Below are positions 52,314 through 61,275 of a DNA stretch of 61,381 bases, in pieces. The DNA is from an uncultured Lachnospiraceae bacterium (GTDB lineage Bacteria > Bacillota > Clostridia > Lachnospirales > Lachnospiraceae): the NCBI GenBank assembly GCA_910578335.1, contig CAJTPU010000020.1, positions 1 through 61,381 of the forward strand, read 5' to 3'. A program made the position numbers and the translations under genes. Position 1 is the first letter of the stretch. The number at the start of each line of letters is the position of its first letter. The notes below the pieces were generated by a model, which did no database searches, had not been told where the DNA came from, and saw nothing but the letters and a program-made list of their open reading frames with translations.

Positions 52314-52400
52314 ATTCTGCTCCATTTCGTACTTTGGAATAATAATCGATTGCAAAACTTGTTGTGCAGCGAGTGCCATTGTGCAGTCTGTTTTGGTTTT

Positions 52401-52421
52401 GTATAAACTAAAAGTTTATAC
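52401..52421. promoter_or_regulatory. Palindrome between LysR and cupin genes
   Basis: GTATAAACT-AAA-AGTTTATAC is a perfect 9-3-9 inverted repeat of the T-N11-A type. It is a probable LysR binding site controlling both directions. Confidence 0.65.
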
Positions 52422-52594
52422 TATGGTAACATATTGGAGATTCCGCGTCAAGGAAAGAGGCGGTATGATAGACATATAAAAGGAACGTGGGGCTTTGTCC
52501 TGCGGCAAAGGCGGAAAAAGCTTGTAATCCGCAGCGGGAGCATGCGGCAGGCAGGAAAGGAAATTGTGAGATAGCGGAAACGGAGGAAAACGTG

Positions 52595-53011
52595 ATGGAA
52601 GAAAGGGAAATGAGTATGTTTCCCACAGGGAAACCAAACGATGCATTTGCAGCGTATTTTATCGGGCAGAGTTATCTGCATATGTTGTCGACCGAGCAGG
52701 TAGTGATTGGAAATGTGACTTTTGAGCCTGCCTGCCGAAACAACTGGCATATACACCATGCGGATAAAGGCGGCGGGCAGATGCTTCTTGTCACCGCAGG
52801 AGAGGGCTGGTATCAGGAATGGGGACAGCCGCCAAGACGTTTAAAGGCGGGAGATGTGGTACACATTCCGGCAGGCGTAAAGCACTGGCATGGCGCAGCG
52901 GCGGATACCTGGTTTCAGCATCTGGCAATTGAAGTTTTTGGAGAAAATTGCAGGACGGAATGGTGCGAGCCGGTTGTGGAGGAATATACAAGGTGCACAA
53001 TTCGGGACTGA
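52595..53011 (+). CDS. Cupin-domain protein
   Basis: The protein has 138 residues from MEEREMSMFPTGK after CGGAGG. The cupin motifs are clear: NNWHIHHADKGGGQMLLVTA with G-E-G-W-Y, then KAGDVVHIPAGVKHWHGAAA. The His residues would hold a metal. Such cupins, paired with a carboxymuconolactone-decarboxylase-like protein under LysR control, are common in anaerobes, with unclear substrates. The longer frame from 52487 lacks a ribosome site. Confidence 0.88.
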   Translation: MEEREMSMFPTGKPNDAFAAYFIGQSYLHMLSTEQVVIGNVTFEPACRNNWHIHHADKGGGQMLLVTAGEGWYQEWGQPPRRLKAGDVVHIPAGVKHWHGAAADTWFQHLAIEVFGENCRTEWCEPVVEEYTRCTIRD

Positions 53012-53103
53012 CAAATAGGAATTTTGCAATTGACAGTAAGCAACTGCAATCAGGGTTTTTGATACCCGAATCCTAAATTATCCACATGCGGAAAGGAGCA
53101 GAA

Positions 53104-53424
53104 ATGGCAAAGGTAACGGCTGGAAGAGATGAGTTGGGGGAATTTGCCCCTAAATTTGCAGAATTAAATGACGATGTCCTGTTTGGACAGGTATGGTCGA
53201 GAGAGGATAAGCTGTCGGCGAGGGACAGAAGCATTGTGACGGTAACGGCGCTTATGGCAGGCGGTATTCTGGACAGTTCTTTGAAGTTTCATTTGCAGAA
53301 TGCGAAAAACCATGGAGTAACGAGTGAAGAAATAGCAGAAATCCTGACTCATGCGGCGTTCTATGCGGGCTGGCCTAAAGCGTGGGCGGCATTTCGGATG
53401 GCGAAGGAAGTCTGGGAAGTATAA
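53104..53424 (+). CDS. Carboxymuconolactone decarboxylase-family protein
   Basis: The protein has 106 residues from MAKVTAGRDELGEFAPKFAE after GGAAAGGAG. The helical CMD fold is visible in WSREDKLSARDRSIVTVTAL, FHLQNAKNHGVTSEEIAEIL and THAAFYAGWPKAWAAFRMAK. No CxxC redox pair of the AhpD branch is present, so a peroxidase role is unlikely. It follows the cupin by 92 bases and is probably co-transcribed. Confidence 0.88.
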   Translation: MAKVTAGRDELGEFAPKFAELNDDVLFGQVWSREDKLSARDRSIVTVTALMAGGILDSSLKFHLQNAKNHGVTSEEIAEILTHAAFYAGWPKAWAAFRMAKEVWEV

Positions 53425-53604
53425 AAGACGTGTAAAGATTGAAGCCAGTGGAGGAAACATATTTAGAGATGAAACCGGCAGTCAATCAAGAGGAAACACA
53501 TGTAGCTGCGACAGCAGAAAAGCGTTAAGAAATATATCACGCAGGCAGAGATAACGCTTTGCCAATCTAAATGACAGCCAAGAAGCCGATAATGCAAGCT
53601 GTGG

Positions 53605-54561
53605 TTATCGGTTCTTTGGCTGCCGAATTTTAATGCAGAGGGCAAAATATCCGCTTCCTGTGTCAAATAACAGACTGTAGTAAGGATATTCTGTAAAAAA
53701 CTCCCGCTGAAGCTGTTCCAAAGTCATCAGATGGTTGTTTACTAACCGATACTGGACAGGCGCGTGTAAATATATGCGTGTATGGTTAAGCAATTGTCGA
53801 GAAAGCTCATCCGCAGTGGTGATGACAAGCTTATCTATTTTCGGAAGCTGTGTGCCAAGTATAGCATTTACAACCCGTAGAATCAGACATTCCTCATAAA
53901 CCAGAAAAACCTGTATCTGCTTTGCGGCGTTTTGAAGGCTGTCGGAAATATTGCCAGAAATATCTGCCTCGTGGCTGTCGGAGCTGTGCTGTGGCTGATA
54001 AGTGAGCCGGTGAACAATACATTTTCCAAAGGTATCTCCGCTGTAGTGTTCACTGACGATGGAGAGGTGCAGCTTAAACATTTCCTGCATCGTATAAGTA
54101 ATTGCACTTTCCAAGGTTTTCGTATCTTTTCCAAGCTGCTCTTCATTCCATTTATTTGAAATCTTTCCGGTGATGGCGCGGTCCTCAATGATAATGTGTG
54201 CGCTCAGCCATCCAAGGCAGATGCCAAGAAAGTGGTGTATAGACTCTTGAGAGTAGCCGGATTCTTCCAAATCCTTTTCCAAAGCAGGAAGCGTCTTGTC
54301 ACGCATATCGTCATGCAATGCTTTGTGCATCACATATCCTTTGTACCCGATAGCACGCATGTACGCTTCTTCGTCGGCAAAATGCTTTATAGTATAATTT
54401 TTAAAATATTTAATTCCCTCGGCACATGCCCATTTGCCCATGCCCTCATTTTTGCTGAGTTCAACCAGTCTGCGCACAATGGAAAAGAGTTTTCGGTGCG
54501 CCTTGTCTACGGAATCGACTCCAATATTAAAACGTTCATTCCATTCTGTTTCTTTTGCCAT
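53605..54561 (-). CDS. Bacteriohemerythrin with extra C-terminal domain
   Basis: Residues 1-135 form a hemerythrin domain with iron ligands VDKAHRKLF, IKHFADEEAYM, MHKALHDDM and SAHIIIEDRAI, binding O2 or sensing iron/redox. Standard bacteriohemerythrins are about 135 residues. Here another ~180 residues follow with ITYTMQEMFKLHLSIVSEHY, VYEECLILRVVNAILGTQLP and TADELSRQLLNHTRIYLHAP. This tail is reminiscent of a CheX-like or sensor fold but is not identified. It could be an oxygen-sensing signalling protein. Confidence 0.85.
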   Translation of the reverse strand: MAKETEWNERFNIGVDSVDKAHRKLFSIVRRLVELSKNEGMGKWACAEGIKYFKNYTIKHFADEEAYMRAIGYKGYVMHKALHDDMRDKTLPALEKDLEESGYSQESIHHFLGICLGWLSAHIIIEDRAITGKISNKWNEEQLGKDTKTLESAITYTMQEMFKLHLSIVSEHYSGDTFGKCIVHRLTYQPQHSSDSHEADISGNISDSLQNAAKQIQVFLVYEECLILRVVNAILGTQLPKIDKLVITTADELSRQLLNHTRIYLHAPVQYRLVNNHLMTLEQLQREFFTEYPYYSLLFDTGSGYFALCIKIRQPKNR

Positions 54562-54859
54562 TTTTTCTCCCGTCCCGCCGTATGAACGGCATTTTAGTCA
54601 AATAGTCGGATTAAAGGCTGAAACCGGTAGTGTGTCAGGAAGAAAACCGGTTTCCTGTCTTATCGGTTTGATATACTATATGTCGAATAGGAGAGAAATG
54701 TGTCTGGGAATGAAGAAATTTGGGAGAAAACAGAAGAAAGCTTTAAAACAGTAAAAGCTTGTGCTACCATAAAAGAAAAGACGGCAGTTCGTGACGGTCA
54801 GTAAGAGGAGTGAGAGCGTCTTGTTTTGTGTGCGTTGCTGCGCATAGATAGGAGTGATA
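54562..54859. other. Intergenic region
   Basis: About 300 bases between divergent genes. It contains a small inverted repeat near 54624-54657 (GAAAACCGGTTTCCTG region) and a possible -10 near 54671. No gene with a ribosome site is seen. Confidence 0.5.
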
Positions 54860-55195
54860 ATGGATATTTCGATATGTACGCAAAAAAAAGAAGAAACACC
54901 GATTTTGGAAGGCGTAAAAGAATACTTTTTACAAAAATTTCCGGAAAAAGAATTTGAGTGGAAGGTTTCAGGCACAATGCTTGCGGCAACGCTGCCTATG
55001 GGCGAAAAGGAGATAACGGAGGCGTTTAGGGAGCTTGTGAAAAAATTTCCGGGACTGCACGTAGAGGCACTGGATTCCTATGATGTCAGAGAAGACGACA
55101 GAAGCGCGCAGTGGTGGAGGACGGTTAGAATTTATTCGAAGGAGGAGAACGGAGAGATGAAAATTGTCCGTAGTGCAAGCACTTACTGGAATTGA
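54860..55195 (+). CDS. Unknown protein (111 aa)
   Basis: The ATG at 54860 follows TAGGAG. The product starts MDISICTQKKEETPILEGVK and contains EFEWKVSGTMLAATLPMGEK, KKFPGLHVEALDSYDVREDD and a Trp pair near RSAQWWRTVRIYSKEENGEM. It appears to be a small alpha/beta protein without signal peptide. I do not recognise a family. It is monocistronic. Confidence 0.55.
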   Translation: MDISICTQKKEETPILEGVKEYFLQKFPEKEFEWKVSGTMLAATLPMGEKEITEAFRELVKKFPGLHVEALDSYDVREDDRSAQWWRTVRIYSKEENGEMKIVRSASTYWN

Positions 55196-55416
55196 GAAAG
55201 GTCTGGGAATGACCCGCAAGCATAATGCCACATGATATCTGGTCTTGAGGCAGAACAGCATTAAAAGAGAGTTTTGGGGAAGGTCTGAAAAGGCTGAAAT
55301 TTGACACAGTAAGCAAGTGCTTTCTGCTTTTGGGGTTTTATGGTAAAACTTTGCGCCAGTATGCTTTACATGTGCTTTTGCTTGTCGTATAATGTCAAAA
55401 AAGGGGGGAAAAAGCA

Positions 55417-56067
55417 ATGGATAAAGATTATAACAGCAAAGAAAAAATATATGATATTATGAATACGACACAAAGCAATTATTCCAATATGCTGAAACGT
55501 CTTCAAGAGAAAAAGATATTTTCAAATTTTGTAATTACTTACTACAGTATATGTCTGATTGCATATTCGCTTACAGCACAATTTTATCCTGAAAAATTCG
55601 ATACAAAACTATCCAGCTATTTTAACATAATATTATCTATTGTTGTATTGACATATTCTCTGATTGTCAGTAATGCGAAATATTCTGAAAGGTTACAATC
55701 AGCAGAAAGAGTTCTGAATGAAATTAAGGCAAAGAAAAGGGAAATTAGTGATAATAATGTTCAAGAAAAGCGAAAAGAATATGATAAAATAATGCTGAAG
55801 GCAGAATATCGTTCCGAACTTGATTTTTTCAGGACCATAAAGCAGAAATGCAGGGAAAAAGGTGTTAAGTGGTATTGTTATAAAAAGAAGCTGGCTGGCG
55901 ATGAGGATGAGGAATTAAGAAAACTGAATAATTATTTGAGCGAGAATTTTCCGCTAAACCAACAGCTAAAAATTTGGTTATTATATTTATTTGATGCGAT
56001 TATCATTTTGGCACCGGTCGTCTTATTTGTATTATGTTTTAGACTGGGAATGGAAAAACCGGTTTAA
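55417..56067 (+). CDS. SLATT-like membrane protein (putative defence effector)
   Basis: The 216-residue protein has a charged N-terminal helix (SNYSNMLKRLQEKKIFSNFV), two closely spaced transmembrane helices (about 37-57 and 65-85), and a basic cytoplasmic helical region (RVLNEIKAKKREISDNNVQE). A third hydrophobic helix lies at about 188-210. The two-helix plus SNAKYSERLQSAERVLNEIK arrangement matches SLATT domains, proposed pore-forming effectors in nucleotide-signal and RT-based defence systems. No partner sensor gene is adjacent. AT-rich composition suggests transfer. Confidence 0.6.
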   Translation: MDKDYNSKEKIYDIMNTTQSNYSNMLKRLQEKKIFSNFVITYYSICLIAYSLTAQFYPEKFDTKLSSYFNIILSIVVLTYSLIVSNAKYSERLQSAERVLNEIKAKKREISDNNVQEKRKEYDKIMLKAEYRSELDFFRTIKQKCREKGVKWYCYKKKLAGDEDEELRKLNNYLSENFPLNQQLKIWLLYLFDAIIILAPVVLFVLCFRLGMEKPV

Positions 56068-56606
56068 AAATTTTCAGATTCATATATAATCAATTTGACG
56101 GAATGGTATTTATAAATGGATGGTATATGGGAATGTGAGCAAACAGGTTTGCTGTACCATTTGAGAGTCGGGGCAAATTTAGCCCCGTTGCCGGCACGCG
56201 CACCAACACTTGATGGGACACAGCGATAACGAGGTGAAATTCAGCACTTGCATGCATCTTTTGGGGGGAGGGTGCAGCAGGTGAACGGAAACTATTTTGG
56301 GAAATCTGAATAAGGAGAGGCTTTGCACTCTGTTTCGGCAGGGGGATTTTTCTTTGTTTTTTCGCGATTCTATAGCCATAGAATATCTTTAATGAGAAAT
56401 AAACGCCGGACTCTCTGGTTTTACCGAATTGATATGAACATTATTTTTCCAATTATCCAAGACCTCAGATTGCATAAAAATAGAGCATTTTGATTATTTA
56501 AAATGAAAAGTGCAAACCGAATGAAGGGAACGGATACAGAACCTTGGATGTCCGTATTTATTAAATCTTATAATTGATGTTAAAGCCTTACAGGAGTATG
56601 TCCCAA
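56068..56606. other. AT-rich intergenic stretch
   Basis: No supported gene. It contains a short hairpin CGGGGC-AAATTTA-GCCCCG near 56167-56185. Otherwise nothing convincing. Confidence 0.5.
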
Positions 56607-56886
56607 TTCCTACTACGCTTTTACTACGATTGACGGCATCAATATGCCTTGGTTTGCCCTGATTTGCCGTTTTCGTTACGTTTTTAACAATTTACACGGA
56701 AAGTGCAAACCTTGCAAATCGCGCCAAAATACGGCAAATTGGGGCGTTTTAGGAAGGAGAATAGACATGATTAAGATACTATTTGTGTGCCATGGCAATA
56801 TCTCAACTCTTTGCGGGAATGCTGGAAAATAGCAGGTTGGGAAGTGGGAGGATAGGGAATTTACTACGGATTTACTACTTTTCATG
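56607..56886 (+). repeat. Diverged repeat copy A with LMW-phosphatase stub
   Basis: This segment aligns over ~280 bases with 60806-61078. Shared blocks include CAATATGCC, TTTTCGTTAC, TTTTTAACAAT, GCAAATCGCGCCAAAA, TTTTAGGAAGGAGAA and ATACTATTTGTGTGCCA. The last block begins a frame at 56767 (MIKILFVCHGNISTLCGN, stop at 56832), the N-terminus of low-molecular-weight protein tyrosine phosphatases. It breaks off before the C-x5-R loop completes. It ends with TTTACTACGGATTTACTAC. Likely the scar of repeated integration or recombination at this gene start. Confidence 0.65.
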
Positions 56887-57054
56887 TTATTGAACTAAGA
56901 GTTTTGATACGATATATTGTTATTAAAAATAGCACAATCTATTTACTTTTTGGAATAGTTTGTGTTAATATCAAAATATAAATTTTGAAAAATACAGAAA
57001 GTATTGCCAAACAGCAATACATTGAGCAAAAAATAAAATAGGAGTCGATGTAGA

Positions 57055-57819
57055 GTGAAACATTATGAAAAGCTGCTTGCCATGGGCTGTTTTTCTAGGG
57101 AACAGTTGATAGAACTTGTGGGAACACCGAGTGCTGCAAACAAGGTAATTTATGAATATCAGAAAAAGGGACTCATTGAAAAGGTAAAGAGGGATTTTTA
57201 TGTAGTGATAAGCTTGGAAACGAAGCAGCCGGTTCTTTCACGTTATCAGATAGGCTCCCGTCTGTTTTCGGATGCCTGTATCACACATCACAGCGCGTTT
57301 GAAGTATTTGGATATGGAAGTCAGGTGTTTTATGAATGTTTTGTTGCAACAGACAGACGCTTTTTGGATTTTGAGTATGACGGCGTGGTGTATCGCCGCA
57401 TAGAGCGTAAGCCGGATATAGAAGTGACAAAGTACGGGAACATTCGGGTGACTTCTGTGGAACAGACGGTGGTGGACAGTATCCGGGACTGTGAAAAAAT
57501 AGCAGGTCTGGAGGAAGTGATACGCTGTATGATGCTGGTGCCGGGTCTGAATGAAGAAAAAGTGCTGGAGTGTCTTGCTAGAAATGGCAACGGATATCTG
57601 TATCAGAAATGTGGATATTTGTTTGAAGAGATGAACGGGGAATTTCATTTTTCGTCAGATTTTTATGCAGAGTGTGAGAAATGCTCTTCTCAGGCAAAGC
57701 GGTATCTGATGAAGGGAGCGAAGGACAATGTATTTTTTGAGCGATGGAAGCTGTATGCTCCTTCGACATTAAAGGGACTGATAGATAAAGGAGTTTGTGA
57801 TTATCATGCAATTGGATAG
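57055..57819 (+). CDS. abiEi: AbiEi-family antitoxin
   Basis: The 254-residue protein starts at a GTG 9 bases after AGGAG. It has an N-terminal winged helix (YEKLLAMGCFSREQLIELVG, YEYQKKGLIEKVKRDFYVVI) and a C-terminal domain with ITHHSAFEVFGYGSQVFYEC and VTSVEQTVVDSIRDCEKIAG, typical of AbiEi. It represses the operon and antagonises the toxin in this type IV toxin-antitoxin, phage-exclusion module. Its end overlaps the toxin start. Confidence 0.9.
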   Translation: MKHYEKLLAMGCFSREQLIELVGTPSAANKVIYEYQKKGLIEKVKRDFYVVISLETKQPVLSRYQIGSRLFSDACITHHSAFEVFGYGSQVFYECFVATDRRFLDFEYDGVVYRRIERKPDIEVTKYGNIRVTSVEQTVVDSIRDCEKIAGLEEVIRCMMLVPGLNEEKVLECLARNGNGYLYQKCGYLFEEMNGEFHFSSDFYAECEKCSSQAKRYLMKGAKDNVFFERWKLYAPSTLKGLIDKGVCDYHAIG

Positions 57820-58759
57820 ATTAACTCTCGGCAGAATGGCAAAGGAGCTGGGGTTTGTCAGGGATACATTGGAAAAAGTCTGCCGTTTGGCGGATGTTCT
57901 GAAGTTTATGGAATCGGATGAATTGTTGGCAAAATGGATTGCCCTGAAAGGCGGCACGGCCATTAATCTTACTATTTTTGACCTGCCGCGGCTTTCTGTC
58001 GACATTGATTTGGATTATTGTGGAAGCATAGACAGAGGGGAAATGCTTGTACACAGGGATGCCATTGCAGAGAAGATTGGCAAGTATATGACTGCAAATG
58101 GATATACATTAAGTCCAAAATCGAAGAACTATCATGCGCTGGATTCGTTTGTGTATGAGTATGCGAATTGTGGCGGAGTGAAAGATAATCTGAAAATTGA
58201 AATTAACTATATGCTTCGTTGTCATGTGCTTCCAACAGCAAAACGGGAAGTGCAGCTGCCTTGGAGTGAAAAGTCTTTTAGGGTGCTTTCGGTAGCCCCG
58301 CTGGAGATATTTGCATCCAAAATAGTAGCTTTACTGACGAGAATGGCACCGAGGGATTTGTATGACATACATAATATGGTCAGGTATGGGCTGTTTGATG
58401 AGAGTGAGGAGGAGATGCTTCGTAAATGTGCTGTGTTTTACAGTGCAATCGGAGCAGAGCAGCCGCCGAAAAGATTTGAACTTGATTATATCGGAAAAAT
58501 ATCAGCAAGACAAATAAAGCGTGATTTGGAACCGGTGCTTCGCAAGGGAGAACGGTTTGACTTGGAATTGGTTCAGCAGGAAGTCAGGGAATATCTTTCA
58601 TCTGTCCTGATACCGACAACGGAAGAAAAATTGTTTTGGAAAGCTTTTGGCGAAGGCAGTTACGAGCCCGGCCGGATATTTAGAGACAGTGGTGAGTTTG
58701 AAAATATAGCAAAGCATCCGATGGCGTTGTGGAAGTGTAGGGATAAAGCAGAGGATTAG
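57806..58759 (+). CDS. abiEii: AbiEii nucleotidyltransferase toxin
   Basis: The protein has about 317 residues. The nucleotidyltransferase motif is intact: WIALKGGTAINLTIFDLPRL with GG-T, then SVDIDLDYCG with the D-x-D pair, and further EIFASKIVALLTRMAPRDLYDIHNM region. AbiEii toxins transfer nucleotides, in characterised cases to tRNA 3' ends, and stop growth. The ATG at 57806 or a GTG at 57797 (closer to AAAGGAG) can start it. The overlap with abiEi is typical. Confidence 0.9.
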   Translation: MQLDRLTLGRMAKELGFVRDTLEKVCRLADVLKFMESDELLAKWIALKGGTAINLTIFDLPRLSVDIDLDYCGSIDRGEMLVHRDAIAEKIGKYMTANGYTLSPKSKNYHALDSFVYEYANCGGVKDNLKIEINYMLRCHVLPTAKREVQLPWSEKSFRVLSVAPLEIFASKIVALLTRMAPRDLYDIHNMVRYGLFDESEEEMLRKCAVFYSAIGAEQPPKRFELDYIGKISARQIKRDLEPVLRKGERFDLELVQQEVREYLSSVLIPTTEEKLFWKAFGEGSYEPGRIFRDSGEFENIAKHPMALWKCRDKAED

Positions 58760-58854
58760 CCGCGTTTTTATACATTGGATGTTATTATTTCTACCGGGTG
58801 GCAAGTAAAACCCAAACGAGAGTTAAGTAATTAAAAGAGGAAGAAGGTGCTATT

Positions 58855-60024
58855 TTGAAAGAACAGGGGTTTCCGGGGATGCCCTTTACGCTGGATTTAA
58901 GAGCAGTTGCCGAACAAAACAATGAAGCCTTGAGGCGTGTGTTTAAGGGGAGGATAAAAGGCGATTTTTTAATAGATATAAAAGACCGGGTTCTGAAGGA
59001 TTTGGGGTGGGAAAGCCTTATAAAATACTATGATTTCCATTGGTCGGACGAGAGGATGATTACGGGCATAGGGGAGGCTGCGGAGTATGATATCTGTAGA
59101 ATGATAGTAGGGATACATAGGGCATACTCAATTTTTCTTTCAGATGATGCAAAACGGAAAAACGAAAGGAGCAGGAGATATAAGCAGCAGCTTGTTTCTG
59201 AAACAATAGAGAAAATCAAGCTGCGGTTTCATGGTAGTATATATTTTAGGAAAAATGTACTGTTTCAGGGAGAGGAACTTATATATTATCCAGTGCCTTA
59301 TGAACTTTTTGTTATGTCATCTAAAATGGGTCAAATGCTGATGGATGGGAAGAATATTCGCTGCGGACAATTATATTGTGGCGTCATTTACAATGGGATT
59401 TCGGCATTGTCTCTATTGGAGGGGACTCTGCTGGGGACGGCATATCCTTTATGCCGAGGGGCAATTGAAATGTACCTTAAACTTTTGATAGTGAACAGCC
59501 AAGTGGAACTTTATGACCGATATGAAACATTCAGGATGTTTGAAATTGAGTACTCCTGTCGTCAAACATATCCGAGAAAGTTCAATGCGCTGTTTAAAAA
59601 ACGAGTCTTCCAAGATTCAAAAGTTAGGGCTGATTATCTTCATTTTGGCTGGGTAGACTTTATTGACGAATATCATAAGATAGTGACGAAATCTCCATAC
59701 TCTGTTCAAGGAATTATTACTTTTCTTAAAGCAAAAAATGTAGACAGAATTTTGGAATTAGAGTTGCTTGAGGATTTGTATAAGTCTTGTCATGCATATA
59801 CCCATGGCAGCATACAAACGGCAAAATATCCTCTATTGCATTATTTTGAGATTTCAATCATGCTGTATTATGTTGTACGAGGCACTTTTTTGTTGATATG
59901 CAGGGAAAAGGGAGTGGAGACGCTGATTGATGGGAATGATGTGATTTCAATGATAGACAGGGATTTTGAGGTTTTGTATGAGCAGTATGAAATGCGGTCT
60001 ACGGAGAGATTTGAGAGTTTGTAA
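58855..60024 (+). CDS. DUF5677-like protein
   Basis: The 389-residue protein starts at a TTG 8 bases after AAGAAGG. The C-terminal half has ISALSLLEGTLLGTAYPLCR then GAIEMYLKLLIVNSQVELYD and YKSCHAYTHGSIQTAKYPLL. These helical, HEPN-like features are typical of DUF5677 proteins found in defence islands. The N-terminal 100 residues contain GRIKGDFLIDIKDRVLKDLG. Function is unproven. It follows AbiE by 95 bases on the same strand. Confidence 0.6.
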   Translation: MKEQGFPGMPFTLDLRAVAEQNNEALRRVFKGRIKGDFLIDIKDRVLKDLGWESLIKYYDFHWSDERMITGIGEAAEYDICRMIVGIHRAYSIFLSDDAKRKNERSRRYKQQLVSETIEKIKLRFHGSIYFRKNVLFQGEELIYYPVPYELFVMSSKMGQMLMDGKNIRCGQLYCGVIYNGISALSLLEGTLLGTAYPLCRGAIEMYLKLLIVNSQVELYDRYETFRMFEIEYSCRQTYPRKFNALFKKRVFQDSKVRADYLHFGWVDFIDEYHKIVTKSPYSVQGIITFLKAKNVDRILELELLEDLYKSCHAYTHGSIQTAKYPLLHYFEISIMLYYVVRGTFLLICREKGVETLIDGNDVISMIDRDFEVLYEQYEMRSTERFESL

Positions 60025-60202
60025 AGAGTTATAAAAGATTTTATTAGAAATTTTTCTGCCTTTTATGGAAAAAACAAAGAAATAGAGGCGAAAGTGGTAA
60101 AAAAGGACTTGTATACATTTTGTAGATAGTGTTTATTGTTGGTATGCCAGATTGGTTTTGAAGTGTAGGGGAAGCTGATTTTTGGTATAAGAGGATAAGA
60201 AC

Positions 60203-60732
60203 ATGAGTGGATTTTATGAGAATTATATAAAGTTAATGGGTAATTTGATAGAACCTGATAGAGCAACACCATATAAAATTAATTACTTAAAGAGATAATT
60301 AAAAATGATACGATATATAAATTTATTTCTTTTAAGGGGAAGCGTCTTTGGTGAGAACAAAAATTGAAGCTTTGAAACAGTGTGCATCTGTTGGTAAATT
60401 ATCTCACAGAAATGTAGGATGTATATTCGTTGACACATGAGTATCAAGATAATATGTGGTAAGATTATGCTGCAAATGGAAATGGCATTTGTATTGAATA
60501 TAATGTAGGGGATTATAATTACTTATTTCCTGTGGAATATTTAGAAAAAACAGATATAGAGTTTGAACAAATGATAATTTCGGCAATTACCGGTAAAGAT
60601 ATTGCTTTTGCAATCGTTCTTCGGGTAATTAAGAGTCTTATCAACATTACAGCTAACATGGATTCAACAAAAGAAAAAGAAGTCAAAATGCTTTATTGTC
60701 CATATGACTTAGCAGAACTTAACAGTGGATGA
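60203..60732 (+). pseudogene. DUF2971-type protein, degraded
   Basis: Pieces of one protein can be read across several stops and a frame change: MSGFYENYIKLMGNLIEPDR, then IYKFISFKGKRLW with a following stop, then LTHEYQDNMW, a stop (TAA near 60453), and DYAANGNGICIEYNVGDYNY with LFPVEYLEKTDIEFE. The motif (W-x)HYA-x-GICIEY with LFPVEY is the DUF2971 signature, a family frequent near defence genes. At least three lesions indicate a dead gene. Confidence 0.6.
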
Positions 60733-60805
60733 GTTGAAATGAATACATATACATATTTATAAACTTATAGAATAAAGAATATTTAAAACCTAACAGTAGT
60801 AAAAC

Positions 60806-61080
60806 TCCCCAATTCCGACTATGTTTGACGAAATCAATATGCCCCGATTTGCCATTTTCGTTACATTTTTAACAATCTCCACAGGAAAAGCAAACCCCGC
60901 AAATCGCGCCAAAACACGGTAAATCGAGGCATTTTAGGAAGGAGAAATAATATGATTTCGATACTATTTGTGTGCCACGGCAGCACGGCGGGGAGCCGGG
61001 AATTAGCGGCACTTGTGGGGCATAACGGGGCAAATCGCGGCAGTTGGGAAAGTGGGTTACTATGGTTTTACTACGAGTGA
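60806..61080 (+). repeat. Diverged repeat copy B with LMW-phosphatase stub
   Basis: This is the second copy of the ~280-base repeat at 56607-56886. A frame at 60952 after AGGAAGGAG reads MISILFVCHGSTAGSRELAA and stops at 61080 after 42 codons. The shared FVCHG start of a tyrosine phosphatase is followed by unrelated sequence. Together the copies bracket AbiEi/AbiEii, the DUF5677-like gene and the DUF2971 remnant. Confidence 0.65.
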
Positions 61081-61083
61081 GGA

Positions 61084-61119
61084 AACGAAAAAAGAGCCTA
61101 TATTTCAAGCCCTTTTTTC
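61084..61119. terminator. Hairpin terminator
   Basis: CGAAAAAAGAGCC and GCCCTTTTTTCG form an A/T-flanked stem after repeat copy B, usable in both directions. Confidence 0.6.
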
Positions 61120-61275
61120 GTGATTAGGCATTCTGTGGTCGTACTCTGTGATCATTTCTTTTACTTCTGTTGGCAGGCATTTTCCCCAAAACATGACCTT
61201 ACAGTCGGAAAAGCCTAACAGGTAGGCATTCCATACCGAGAACCGAGTGTGTTTTGTATGTTGACGTATCGGTCG
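61116..61275 (-). pseudogene. Remnant coding fragment
   Basis: The minus strand reads RFSVWNAYLLGFSDCKVMFW then GKCLPTEVKEMITEYDHRMP in one frame without a start, while an ATG-started frame upstream (near 61348) shifts out of it. The well-formed C-terminal peptide suggests a broken small gene. The family is not recognised. Confidence 0.35.
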
